A stretch of 34,189 nt of DNA from JBMORL01 sp049322335 (GTDB lineage Bacteria; Bacteroidota; Bacteroidia; Flavobacteriales_D; UBA2798): NCBI GenBank assembly GCA_049322335.1, contig JBMORL010000008.1:1-34189 (forward strand), written 5' to 3'. The stretch's first letter is position 1; the number at the start of each line of letters is the position of its first letter. Below are positions 7,406 through 15,125 of the stretch, piece after piece. The notes below the pieces were generated by a model. It was not told the origin of the DNA. It ran no database searches and saw nothing but the letters and a program-made list of their open reading frames with translations. Both the position numbers and the translations under genes were made by a program.

Positions 7406-7440
7406 AAGAGCGCAGATGAGAGTTTGCGCTCTTTGTTTTA
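7406..7440 (+). terminator. Rho-independent terminator after rny, abutting the next start codon
   Basis: A perfect 9-bp stem (AAGAGCGCA, 7406-7414, with TGCGCTCTT, 7425-7433) encloses a 10-nt loop and is followed by TGTTTTA. It lies 14 nt after the rny stop. The start codon of the epimerase gene comes only 8 nt after the stem, so the hairpin may also affect expression of that gene. Confidence 0.75.
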
Positions 7441-7441
7441 A

Positions 7442-8440
7442 ATGCTGACAGGAAAAAAAATACTGGTAACAGGCGGAGCAGGATTTATCGGATCCAACCT
7501 CTGCGAACGTTTATTGACGGATGGCAATGTTGTGTTATGCCTCGATAATTTTCTTACCGGTAAAAAAAGAAATATTGAACCTTTTTTTAATCAGCCCGGG
7601 TTTCAATTGCTGGAAGGCGATATACGTGATAAATCGGTTTGTGAAAAAGCTGTAAAGGGAGTTGACCTTGTTTTACACCAGGCCGCGCTCGGTTCTGTTC
7701 CCCGTTCGGTAAACGATCCGCTTACTACCAACGACATTAACATCAATGGATTTTTGAATATGCTGTGGGCTTCGAAAGAAGAGGGAATAAAACGATTTGT
7801 GTATGCCGCCAGCTCATCCACTTATGGCGACAGTGCTGAACTGCCCAAAGTGGAAGAGAGAATAGGCAAACCGCTCTCTCCCTATGCTGTGACAAAATAT
7901 GTGAATGAATTGTATGCCAAAGTATTTTCAGATTTATACGGAATGGAAGTAATCGGGCTCCGCTATTTCAATGTATTCGGAAAAAACCAGGATCCCGATG
8001 GAGCGTATGCTGCGGCTATTCCGAAATTTATAAAAGCATTGCTCCATCACCAGTCACCCGAAATATTTGGTGACGGAAGCCAGACGCGCGATTTTACCTA
8101 TGTCGAAAATGTGATACAGGCGAATATACTGGCAGCAACAGCAGATAAGCAGGAAGCACTTAATACTGTTTATAATGTGGCCTACGGTGAACGTATAACG
8201 CTTAACGAATTGGTGATACTGATGCAGGAACTTCTTTCCCGTTTCGATCCGGAAATAAAGAATATAAAACTGGTTTACGGAAAAGAACGTGCGGGAGAAG
8301 TGAAACATTCGCTGGCATCGGTAGAGAAAGCAAAAAAAATTCTGGGATATCAGCCCACCCACGACCTTAAAAGAGGTTTAACAGAAGCAGTGGATTGGTA
8401 TGTAAAAAACCTGGGTGAAAATGTAAAAGCCGGAAAGTGA
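7442..8440 (+). CDS. wbpP: UDP-GlcNAc/GlcNAcA 4-epimerase-type SDR (WbpP/TviC family)
   Basis: An extended short-chain dehydrogenase of 332 residues. The NAD-binding motif GGAGFIG is at 11-17; the catalytic residues lie in AASSSTYGD (122-130) and in Y148xxxK152 (PYAVTKY). Long stretches match the WbpP/TviC group of C4-epimerases: GSVPRSVNDPLTTND, IGKPLSPYAVTKYVNELYA, LRYFNVFGKNQDPDGAYAA and GEVKHSLA near the C-terminus. These enzymes interconvert UDP-GlcNAc(A) and UDP-GalNAc(A) for O-antigen or capsule. Exact substrate is not certain. No promoter is seen; a terminator-like hairpin ends 8 nt before the ATG. The Wzz-like lipoprotein gene follows after 33 nt, suggesting a surface-polysaccharide unit. 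Confidence 0.9.
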   Translation: MLTGKKILVTGGAGFIGSNLCERLLTDGNVVLCLDNFLTGKKRNIEPFFNQPGFQLLEGDIRDKSVCEKAVKGVDLVLHQAALGSVPRSVNDPLTTNDININGFLNMLWASKEEGIKRFVYAASSSTYGDSAELPKVEERIGKPLSPYAVTKYVNELYAKVFSDLYGMEVIGLRYFNVFGKNQDPDGAYAAAIPKFIKALLHHQSPEIFGDGSQTRDFTYVENVIQANILAATADKQEALNTVYNVAYGERITLNELVILMQELLSRFDPEIKNIKLVYGKERAGEVKHSLASVEKAKKILGYQPTHDLKRGLTEAVDWYVKNLGENVKAGK

Positions 8441-8473
8441 TCGTTTTTTCCTTTCAGAATACTGTACATCGCT

Positions 8474-9544
8474 TTGAATAAAATTTTCATATTCCTTTTT
8501 CCTGTTTTTCTTTTGTGTTGCACAGAGGCAAAAAAAGAGCCCGGACAACCAAAGGGTTATTATGCGTTTATGGTAATTCAGATACCGGTGTATGAAAATG
8601 ATGCCGATACGCTTTTGCCAAAAATTCCTGATTGTGCCCCGGTTACCCAATTTGCAGCACGTATCATTCAATCTGATTCTGTATTGGGCGCAGCAATTGA
8701 AAAACTAAATAAGCAAAAACCGGGTGAAAAAGAAATGGAAGTCATCCGTAAGCAATTGATATTTTCTGAAAATGTAAAAGCACATACACTTACAATAAAG
8801 TATTTTCATGAAACTCCGCAATATGCCCACGATTTTCTTTTGCATCTCTATAAGGAATTCAACGGGTGGGCTTATCAGTGGTATCATAAAAGGTATGAGA
8901 ATGAAAAAAACAAAATAATACGAAATCTGGATGATCTTCAGCTGAAATTGATGGAAGCAATGTCAGATTCTCCGGGACGAAAAATCCTTCATCTTTCCGG
9001 AACTGAACAATATATTGGTTTGCCGGAGAAGGAAACGGAGCAGGAATATACGGAATCTGTGGATCCTGATGATAGTTTTGAGAAAATGATGGAGTTGGAT
9101 GTGCAGAGAGAAAAAACAGAGCGGCTGGCTGATTATTTTTCAAACGAGAAAAACCTGGATGATCCGTTGTTCACAGGAATTGAAAAAGAATTTGAAGAGG
9201 ATAATTATGTTGTTTTTTCGATCAAAGAAATACAGAAACTGCACCAGCTTTATAAAAGTGACGGTTCAAAAACATGGAAAGAAGATCGTGATAAACTGAT
9301 AGCGGACATGAAGATTTATCTGAAAAATACCAGGGCAGCTCTTGATCAGAAGATACGCGATCTCTCCGAAAAGATGAGAACTCTTCCAAAAAAGAATAAA
9401 GTAATTCCTGCCCAAACCGATTCATTATTTATATTATCAAAACAATTTGACGACTTAACCCGCAAATTAACAGAACTCCGGATCCGGGAAAATGGCAGTA
9501 AATATGAAATAATAGTATTGGATATCGGGGTAGGTAAGGAGTGA
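8474..9544 (+). CDS. Lipoprotein with Wzz-like (chain-length regulator) periplasmic domain
   Basis: A 356-residue protein with a TTG start; no ATG is in frame upstream. The N-terminus is a lipoprotein-type signal (hydrophobic, then LLCC at 13-16). Residues about 62-130 (IIQSDSVLGAAIEKLN, then LTIKYFHETPQYAHDFLLHLYKEF) follow the Wzz pattern of repeated vertex helix plus 'dP..A' segment. After a variable acidic middle part, residues 290-352 (IRDLSEKMRTLPKK...LSKQFDDLTRKLTELRIRENGSKYEIIVLD) resemble the GNVR segment that precedes the second membrane helix in Wzz/Wzc. Here no membrane helix or kinase follows. It probably affects polysaccharide chain length or export with the adjacent epimerase. 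Homology is inferred by pattern. Confidence 0.7.
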   Translation: MNKIFIFLFPVFLLCCTEAKKEPGQPKGYYAFMVIQIPVYENDADTLLPKIPDCAPVTQFAARIIQSDSVLGAAIEKLNKQKPGEKEMEVIRKQLIFSENVKAHTLTIKYFHETPQYAHDFLLHLYKEFNGWAYQWYHKRYENEKNKIIRNLDDLQLKLMEAMSDSPGRKILHLSGTEQYIGLPEKETEQEYTESVDPDDSFEKMMELDVQREKTERLADYFSNEKNLDDPLFTGIEKEFEEDNYVVFSIKEIQKLHQLYKSDGSKTWKEDRDKLIADMKIYLKNTRAALDQKIRDLSEKMRTLPKKNKVIPAQTDSLFILSKQFDDLTRKLTELRIRENGSKYEIIVLDIGVGKE

Positions 9545-9615
9545 CATCTGAAATAACTACTCCTCAAAAAACTCATTTTGGAAGAAATGGGTTATTAAGG
9601 GATAGAGGGAATTGA

Positions 9616-9736
9616 CCACTGCTAACTGAGGACTGCCCACCACGCCAGAGCGCGTGGCAAGCTGCCAACTGCTGTTGCCGGCTACCCAATAACTACTGAC
9701 TGCAGCCTGCCTACTGCCACTGCCCACTATCACCTG
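9616..9736. repeat. Degenerate ACTGCC-type short repeat array between convergent genes
   Basis: The stretch is made of loosely repeated 7-8-nt units such as ACTGCCC, GCCAACTGC, CTACTGCC and ACTGCCCAC, in one orientation. It is interrupted by a small hairpin (CCACGC at 9640-9645 pairing with GCGTGG at 9652-9657). Arrays of this composition are common between genes in Bacteroidota. It lies in the 185-nt gap between the Wzz-like lipoprotein and mltG, and runs to the last codons of mltG. A weak inverted repeat at 9570-9593 may serve as terminator of the lipoprotein gene. Confidence 0.6.
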
Positions 9737-10776
9737 ACCCCTCTCTCATCCAGCCATTTTCTGAATGCATTTGCATTTTCGTTGTGTTGTTCCAGTGTTT
9801 CTGCAAAAGCATGTGTTCCCGAATTATCTGCTTTGGCGCACATGTATAAATAATCGTGGTCTTCATAATTCAGCACCGCATCAATCACATCGGGATCGGG
9901 AATATTGATGGGGCCCGGTGGAAGTCCGGCATACAAATAAGTATTGTAGGGTGAATCATATTCCAGGTGTTTGTTCAATACGCGTTCGATGGTAAAATCG
10001 CCCATGCCATAAATTACAGTTGGATCGGATTGCAGTTTCATTCCCTTTTTCAGGCGATTGACATATAATCCGGCAATGCGTTTCCATTCATTGGCGCGCC
10101 TGCTTTTTTGTTCGGCATAAACGATGGAGGCAAGAATGGTAACTTCCGATTGGGTTAATCCCAAAAGTTTTGCTTTTCTTTTCCTGTCGTTGTCATTCCA
10201 GAAGTCTTTATAGTTTTTGGTGATTACCTGTAAGAACTCACTGGCATCCGTTGCCCAGTCCATCTGGTAGGTGTTGGGAATAAAAAGGGTGGTGAATGTG
10301 ATTTCGGTAAATCCGTATTTTCTAACGGTATCGGGATTGCTGAAAACTTCCATCAGTGAAGCAGAGTCGGCTTCGATGTCTCCGCCCACTTTTCCTGCAA
10401 TTTCTTCGAGAGAACGCACATTGTTAAAAGTTACTTTCACTTCCATTCTTCCTCTTCCGGCACGCAGGTGCCCGATAAGATCGGTGTTGCTCCACCCGTT
10501 TTTTATTTCATATTTTCCCGGAACAACATTTTTTCCCTGGTAATTTTTTTTCTCAGCCAGCCAAAGAAAAGTTCCTTTGTTCACTATCAGTCCGCTGGAG
10601 GAAAGCATTTCGGCCACATCTTCGGTGGCGGATCCGGTTTTAATAAAAATAAAAGCGGAATTTTCTCCTTTTATTACCACATTGGCTTTGTAGACTTTCG
10701 AATAAAAATCCCAGCCAAAGTACCCGCCAATTAAGAGACCAAGAATAAGGATCGCTATAATTATCTTCTTCACCAT
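9730..10776 (-). CDS. mltG: Endolytic murein transglycosylase MltG
   Basis: MltG cleaves nascent glycan strands in the membrane-proximal periplasm and thereby ends their polymerisation. The 348-residue protein has an N-terminal membrane anchor (4-20), a LysM-like region (about 40-115) and the YceG/MltG domain. The catalytic Glu is E222 in ASIVYAEQ, followed by RIAGLYVNRLKKGMKLQSDPTVIYGMGD, PYNTYLYAGLPPGPI and GTHAFAETLEQH, all family signatures. Length is normal. It is the last gene in a leftward unit with dapF; its start lies just after the GNAT stop. Confidence 0.96.
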   Translation of the reverse strand: MVKKIIIAILILGLLIGGYFGWDFYSKVYKANVVIKGENSAFIFIKTGSATEDVAEMLSSSGLIVNKGTFLWLAEKKNYQGKNVVPGKYEIKNGWSNTDLIGHLRAGRGRMEVKVTFNNVRSLEEIAGKVGGDIEADSASLMEVFSNPDTVRKYGFTEITFTTLFIPNTYQMDWATDASEFLQVITKNYKDFWNDNDRKRKAKLLGLTQSEVTILASIVYAEQKSRRANEWKRIAGLYVNRLKKGMKLQSDPTVIYGMGDFTIERVLNKHLEYDSPYNTYLYAGLPPGPINIPDPDVIDAVLNYEDHDYLYMCAKADNSGTHAFAETLEQHNENANAFRKWLDERGVR

Positions 10777-10777
10777 T

Positions 10778-11290
10778 TCACAAAAAACATTGCATCATCA
10801 GTTCGTTCTCCCACCGGTCGTTTTTTCTGAACCATGCTTTTTTTATTCCACAGAAATCAAAACCGTTGTTGCGGAACAAATGCAAGCTGGCTTCGTTGTT
10901 TTCAACCACATTACAGAAAAGCATTTTCAGTCCGAGTGTGTCTTTCGCATAACGTTTGGCGAGTTTAAGTGATTCGGAAGCATAACCTTTTTCCCGGTCA
11001 TCTTTTCCGGCAATAAGAATACCTATGCCCGCCCGCAGGTGAAAGGGTTCAAAATCGAAAAGGTCAATTAATCCTACCGGAGTATGTTCTTTAGTTTCAA
11101 TAACAAACCGAAATTGTTTATCGGTAAAAATATCTTTCACCGAAGCGATGTATTGTTTAAGGGTTTCTTTGGAAAAAGGAATAAATGTATTGGTCACCGG
11201 CCAGTTTTCCGTGTCATTTTCCCATTGGTAAAGAAGATCAAGGTCGGATGGTTCTAATGCCCTGAGGCGTATTTTTTCACCGGCTAACAT
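10778..11290 (-). CDS. GNAT family N-acetyltransferase (RimJ/RimL-like)
   Basis: Members transfer an acetyl group from acetyl-CoA to protein N-termini or small amines. The 170-residue protein opens with IRLRALEPSDLDLLYQWEND, typical of the RimJ/RimL group, and carries the acetyl-CoA loop in DREKGYASESLKLAKRYA, followed by CNVVENNEASLHLFRNNGF, the usual last helix. The frame also has a GTG at 11293, but the adjacent ATG at 11290 is preferred. It overlaps the upstream unknown gene by 14 nt and nearly touches mltG, so all are translated from one mRNA. Substrate unknown. Confidence 0.87.
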   Translation of the reverse strand: MLAGEKIRLRALEPSDLDLLYQWENDTENWPVTNTFIPFSKETLKQYIASVKDIFTDKQFRFVIETKEHTPVGLIDLFDFEPFHLRAGIGILIAGKDDREKGYASESLKLAKRYAKDTLGLKMLFCNVVENNEASLHLFRNNGFDFCGIKKAWFRKNDRWENELMMQCFL

Positions 11291-11843
11291 CACTTACCAG
11301 CGAATTCTTTAATTCTGAAATACTGTTATTGATTTCTTCTAAACTATACGTATTCATTTTAAAAGAACCGTCTTTGGTTTCCGTATCCATAAACAACTGG
11401 AACCCGTTTTTTACCAACCCGTATTCCACCAGTTTGTCATATAATTCAAAAACATACTGGCAATGCGAAAACTCTTTGTTGAAAATTTCAGAAAGAGAAT
11501 CCCTTACCGGGAACAGGCATGTTTTTGTGTTTTCCACGATTTCACCGTATCCTGAAAAAACATATTCGCACACTTTTCTAACGTTTTCATTTTCCACGAA
11601 AAGCGCTGAAGGATCCAGTTCAATAAAAAGGCATTTGCTTTTTTTCTTTTCGGCTGTTGTAAGCAGTTTAAACGTGTCTTCATTTGCTTTCAGCCCGTAA
11701 ACCGACAACGAAAAATATTTTCCGTAAACGCTCAGCAAAATGTGAGGCGGGGTGGAAGTGGCATTATACATTACCACATAAATCCCTTCAGTGAGGTTGG
11801 TTGCTGAAACGGGCAACACGTTATTTACTCTGTATTCACGCAT
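11277..11843 (-). CDS. Conserved-looking protein of unknown function
   Basis: I do not recognise this 188-residue protein. It has no signal peptide or membrane segment, so it is probably cytoplasmic. The N-terminal half alternates short hydrophobic stretches (GIYVVMYN, HILLSVYGKYFSLSVYGL, KCLFIELDPSALFV), which suggests a beta-rich fold; the C-terminal half looks helical (YVFELYDKLVEYGLVKNGF, SLEEINNSISELKNSL). Four Cys residues are scattered and form no zinc motif. The gene overlaps dapF by 8 nt upstream and the GNAT gene by 14 nt downstream, firm evidence that it is real and co-translated. Confidence 0.75.
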   Translation of the reverse strand: MREYRVNNVLPVSATNLTEGIYVVMYNATSTPPHILLSVYGKYFSLSVYGLKANEDTFKLLTTAEKKKSKCLFIELDPSALFVENENVRKVCEYVFSGYGEIVENTKTCLFPVRDSLSEIFNKEFSHCQYVFELYDKLVEYGLVKNGFQLFMDTETKDGSFKMNTYSLEEINNSISELKNSLVSDVSR

Positions 11844-12615
11844 AAAACTCTCCTTTGTAAACGAAATGTGCAGGTCCGGTTAAAGTTACCTGCGTAAATG
11901 TATCATTTTCTCCCGAAATAAAGCTCACTTTCAAATTTCCTCCCCGGGTCTCTACCAGGCAGTCGTTTATGCCCGGATGGTTAACGGCATAGCTTAAAGC
12001 ACAGGCAGTTACGCCACTTCCGCAGGACAAAGTTTCATTTTCAACCCCCCGTTCATAAGTGCGAACTTTTATAAAGCCATCCCCTTCCTGTACAAAATTT
12101 ACGTTGGTTCCGGCTTCTTTAAAGCGGTCGCTGTAACGGATGGTTTGGGCACGGCCAATAATGTTTAGTTTATCCAATTCGTTGACATACACAATATAAT
12201 GTGGCGATCCGGTATCAATAAAAAAATGGATATTGTCTTTTTCCACTCCGTTTACATCTTTCACCGAAATACTAACCAACCCGTCCGGATGAATTATTCC
12301 CCTGTGTAAACCATCAATCGCCTTAAATGAACACTCATTTCCGGTAATTCCCAGTTTTTGGGCAAAAGATACTGCGCAACGGCTTCCGTTGCCACAAAAA
12401 CTTTTACTTCCATCGGGATTAAAAAAAATCAATTCAAAATCTGCTTCACTGCAATTGTCAAGCAGAATTAATCCGTCAGAACCAATTCCGAATTTCCGGT
12501 CGCACATTTTTTGGATGAGTGCAGAATCGCCCCGCGGAAATTTTTTATCACGGTCATCAATCATGATGAAATCGTTGCCGGTTCCCTGGTATTTGTAAAA
12601 CGTAACTGGATTCAA
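11836..12615 (-). CDS. dapF: Diaminopimelate epimerase DapF
   Basis: DapF converts LL- to meso-diaminopimelate for lysine and peptidoglycan synthesis. The 259-residue protein has the two-domain pattern: FYKYQGTGNDFIMID at the start, NPDGSKSFCGNGSRC with catalytic C74, and ENETLSCGSGVTACAL with catalytic C198. The start is a TTG: its last two bases are shared with the TGA of the upstream gene (TTGA), and the family N-terminus begins exactly here with no ATG available. It sits in the middle of a five-gene leftward unit that ends with mltG, so precursor supply and glycan cleavage are linked. Confidence 0.96.
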   Translation of the reverse strand: MNPVTFYKYQGTGNDFIMIDDRDKKFPRGDSALIQKMCDRKFGIGSDGLILLDNCSEADFELIFFNPDGSKSFCGNGSRCAVSFAQKLGITGNECSFKAIDGLHRGIIHPDGLVSISVKDVNGVEKDNIHFFIDTGSPHYIVYVNELDKLNIIGRAQTIRYSDRFKEAGTNVNFVQEGDGFIKVRTYERGVENETLSCGSGVTACALSYAVNHPGINDCLVETRGGNLKVSFISGENDTFTQVTLTGPAHFVYKGEFYA

Positions 12616-13328
12616 TTTAACTGTGCTAAAATTTCTTTATCAGTCACAATTCTCAGTGGCTTAAATTCCGGTGATTTTTCAATTTTAAACACCGAATTCG
12701 CGTTCCTGAGAAAAAGTCCCTCGTTTAACAGGAATAACTCAAATAAAGTTTCGGGATCGAGGCCATAAATTGCAATTTTATTTTTCCCGGCCCTGTAACC
12801 TTTGCTGTTTAGCGGGGTTTGCCAGAACTCAATTTCCAGGTGGTCGGGATAAGTGTCGGCTTTCAGGTTTACGGTATTCAATAAAGTATCGGCCGCCTGT
12901 TTGGCCTTTTCTGTTACTTTTTTTACCACTTTTACCTTCGACACTTTCAGCAACTTTTCCTTTTTCACCACTTCATTACTGCCGGTGATCTCAAAATTAA
13001 GATTACTGTTGGCATTTACCAGGCTGTCGTATAGTTTGCTGTTGTTGTCAATATTGGGATAATAATCGTTTTCATTGTCTTCCACTACCAGCGGAATAGT
13101 TTTCAGAACCAACGTCTCACCGGTGGGATTAACCGACATGGTTTCTTTTTCCGTTTCATTTTCAACGGGAGTGGTGTTTCCTGCATCTTCAACCGGTTTT
13201 GTAACGGCTGGCTGGCTTTGCGTTATAGTTTTATTGGAAGAGTTAATGGACATAACGGCAAGTACGGAAGCAATAGCGCCTACGGCAATTCCTGATACAA
13301 AAACTACTGCCTTACCTGTGTTGTTCAT
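12612..13328 (-). CDS. Membrane-anchored protein of unknown function, first gene of the dapF unit
   Basis: I do not recognise a named family for this 238-residue protein. Residues 6-27 form one membrane helix (AVVFVSGIAVGAIASVLAVM), followed by a low-complexity Thr/Glu/Asn-rich linker (30-95). A basic, helical stretch (120-150, VVKKEKLLKVSKVKVVKKVTEKAKQAADTL) precedes a folded C-terminal part (158-238) with DHLEIEFWQTPLNSKGYRAGKNKIAIYGL. The topology suggests a small N-terminal anchor and a soluble periplasmic domain. It overlaps dapF by 4 nt and is divergent from htrA, which suggests envelope-related work, but no function can be assigned. Confidence 0.75.
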   Translation of the reverse strand: MNNTGKAVVFVSGIAVGAIASVLAVMSINSSNKTITQSQPAVTKPVEDAGNTTPVENETEKETMSVNPTGETLVLKTIPLVVEDNENDYYPNIDNNSKLYDSLVNANSNLNFEITGSNEVVKKEKLLKVSKVKVVKKVTEKAKQAADTLLNTVNLKADTYPDHLEIEFWQTPLNSKGYRAGKNKIAIYGLDPETLFELFLLNEGLFLRNANSVFKIEKSPEFKPLRIVTDKEILAQLN

Positions 13329-13390
13329 TTATTGCTTTTCACAGATTTCATTGGGAAATTTATTCCCGCATCCGTTGAAAAATTCCAATA

Positions 13391-13398
13391 CAAAGTTA
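13391..13398 (-). promoter_or_regulatory. Putative -7 box of the dapF-mltG unit
   Basis: Minus strand reads TAACTTTG, an exact TAnnTTTG, 62 nt before the first gene of the unit. No TTG at the expected -33 distance. This 171-nt divergent region must also hold the htrA promoter, for which I see no consensus match; two copies of AACCAAAGA lie just before the htrA start (about 13454-13488). Confidence 0.45.
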
Positions 13399-13499
13399 AC
13401 ATCTTTTAACAGCACTTCCGAAACAGAAAAGGGGCCAAAACGTTTTTTTATCAACCAAAGATTTTTAATTAACCAAAGACAAAGCAAAACTGAACGAGT

Positions 13500-14975
13500 A
13501 TGAACAAAAATCTTTCAACACTTTTTATCGGATGCCTGGGCGGTGTGCTGGCATTTTCGGTGACACAGTTTTTTTTCAAAGATCAACCCAAAGCGTTTGT
13601 AGTGGAGAAAACAGCTTCAGCCTCTTCTCCCTACCATTTAACAAATGAAACACCTGTCCCGGTCCAGGGTGCAGCAGTAGATTTTACCTATGCAGCTGAA
13701 CAAAGCCTGAATTCTGTAGTACATATTAAAACTTCGGTGCCCGTGGCCACTTATACCGATCCGTTTTACGAATATTTTTTCGGCCCCATGCCCAAGCAAA
13801 ATAATATGCAGGTAGCTTCAGGATCGGGAGTAATTATCGGAAGTGACGGATACATTGTTACCAATAACCATGTGATAAATAATGCAGAAAAAATAAGTGT
13901 TACATTAAACAACAATAAATCTTACGAGGCAAAAGTTATCGGTACCGATCCCGGCACCGATATCGCTTTAATAAAAGTGGATGCGAACGGATTACCGGCT
14001 GTTACCATGGGAAATTCTGACGATGTAAAAATCGGTGAATGGGTACTGGCAGTCGGGAATCCGTTTAATCTTACTTCCACCGTTACTGCGGGGATCGTTA
14101 GTGCCAAGTCAAGAAACATTCATATTCTTGAAGGAAACCCCGATAAAAACGTTTTTCCTATCGAGTCGTTTATTCAAACCGATGCAGCCGTTAACCCGGG
14201 AAACAGCGGTGGGGCACTGGTAAATGCAAAAGGCGAACTGATAGGTATCAATACTGCCATCGCTTCCACAACTGGTTCCTATTCGGGATATTCTTTTGCC
14301 GTGCCTGTCAACCTCGTTCAGAAAGTAACTTCTGATCTTAGAAAATATGGCGTTGTGCAACGTGGATTTTTGGGCGTGAATATCCGGAATATCGACCAGG
14401 AACTGGCTGATGAGTTAAATATGGATGAAATAAAAGGAGTGTATGTTGGAGGAACCGTTCCGGGAGGTGCAGCAGAAAAATCGGGAATTAAAGAAGGCGA
14501 CATTATTCTTAATATTGGTGAACGGGAAGTGAATTCAGCTTCTGCCCTGCAGGAACACGTTGGCCGCTATCGCCCCGGGGATGTAGTAAATGTGCGCCTC
14601 ATCCGCGGATCGGAAGAAATGATTGTGCCGGTTACCCTTCAAAACATGGACGGAACAACCGAAACCGTAAAAAAAGAAACACCTTCAGTTTCTTCTTCTG
14701 TATCATCTTCTGCACACGGTGCTGTTTTCCGCGATATAAATGCGGATGAAAAAGAAGAACTGAAGATAAAAAAAGGAGTAAAGGTTATTTCTCTTGAAAA
14801 AGGAAAACTCAGCGCAGCAGGAATTAAAAAAGGATTTATCATTACGAAAGTGGACGACAAGGAAGTGGCTTCGGCTGAAGAGCTTTCCAAATGGCTGAAA
14901 AACAAAAAAGGAGCAGTGCTGGTGGAAGGGGTTTATCCCGATGGCACAAAAGGGTATTACGCCTTTGGATTATAG
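13500..14975 (+). CDS. htrA: HtrA/DegP-type periplasmic serine protease with two PDZ domains
   Basis: HtrA proteases degrade or refold damaged envelope proteins. The 491-residue protein has an N-terminal signal or anchor (5-25), then a trypsin-like domain with the full triad: H124 (TNNHVI), D154 (GTDIALIKV) and S236 (NPGNSGGAL). PDZ1 follows at about 285-380 (GFLGVNIRNI...GVYVGGTVPGGAAEKSGIKEGDIIL) and PDZ2 at about 410-490 (KGVKVISLEKGKLSAAGIKKGFIITKV). This is the Deg/Do arrangement that forms trimers and cages. It is divergent from the dapF unit and followed by rpoD with its own promoter, so it is probably transcribed alone. Confidence 0.96.
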   Translation: MNKNLSTLFIGCLGGVLAFSVTQFFFKDQPKAFVVEKTASASSPYHLTNETPVPVQGAAVDFTYAAEQSLNSVVHIKTSVPVATYTDPFYEYFFGPMPKQNNMQVASGSGVIIGSDGYIVTNNHVINNAEKISVTLNNNKSYEAKVIGTDPGTDIALIKVDANGLPAVTMGNSDDVKIGEWVLAVGNPFNLTSTVTAGIVSAKSRNIHILEGNPDKNVFPIESFIQTDAAVNPGNSGGALVNAKGELIGINTAIASTTGSYSGYSFAVPVNLVQKVTSDLRKYGVVQRGFLGVNIRNIDQELADELNMDEIKGVYVGGTVPGGAAEKSGIKEGDIILNIGEREVNSASALQEHVGRYRPGDVVNVRLIRGSEEMIVPVTLQNMDGTTETVKKETPSVSSSVSSSAHGAVFRDINADEKEELKIKKGVKVISLEKGKLSAAGIKKGFIITKVDDKEVASAEELSKWLKNKKGAVLVEGVYPDGTKGYYAFGL

Positions 14976-15045
14976 AGATTTAGACGGGTACAGGTATTGG
15001 CTCTTCCTACTCCCTTTTAGAGCAGACAAATAACCTTTCTTTCGC

Positions 15046-15076
15046 TTGACTTTAAGGTTATATTAACATACCTTTG
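15046..15076 (+). promoter_or_regulatory. Promoter of rpoD
   Basis: TTG (15046-15048), 20 nt, TACCTTTG (15069-15076): a full match to the Bacteroidota consensus with the same spacing as the promoter at 5102. The rpoD ATG follows 49 nt later. Because this promoter is of the type read by the primary sigma factor, rpoD is probably self-activated. Confidence 0.75.
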
Positions 15077-15125
15077 CACCGGATTTTGAGACGAGTTTTA
15101 TAATTTTCTACACCCTGATAACGCA

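Noticed and set aside
9616..9736. CRISPR-like array
   Set aside because: Units are 7-8 nt, degenerate and without spacers; no cas genes are near.
13075..13503. 142-codon plus-strand frame rich in Ser/Thr/Val
   Set aside because: Antisense to the well-supported membrane-anchored gene 12612-13328 and unlike any protein family.
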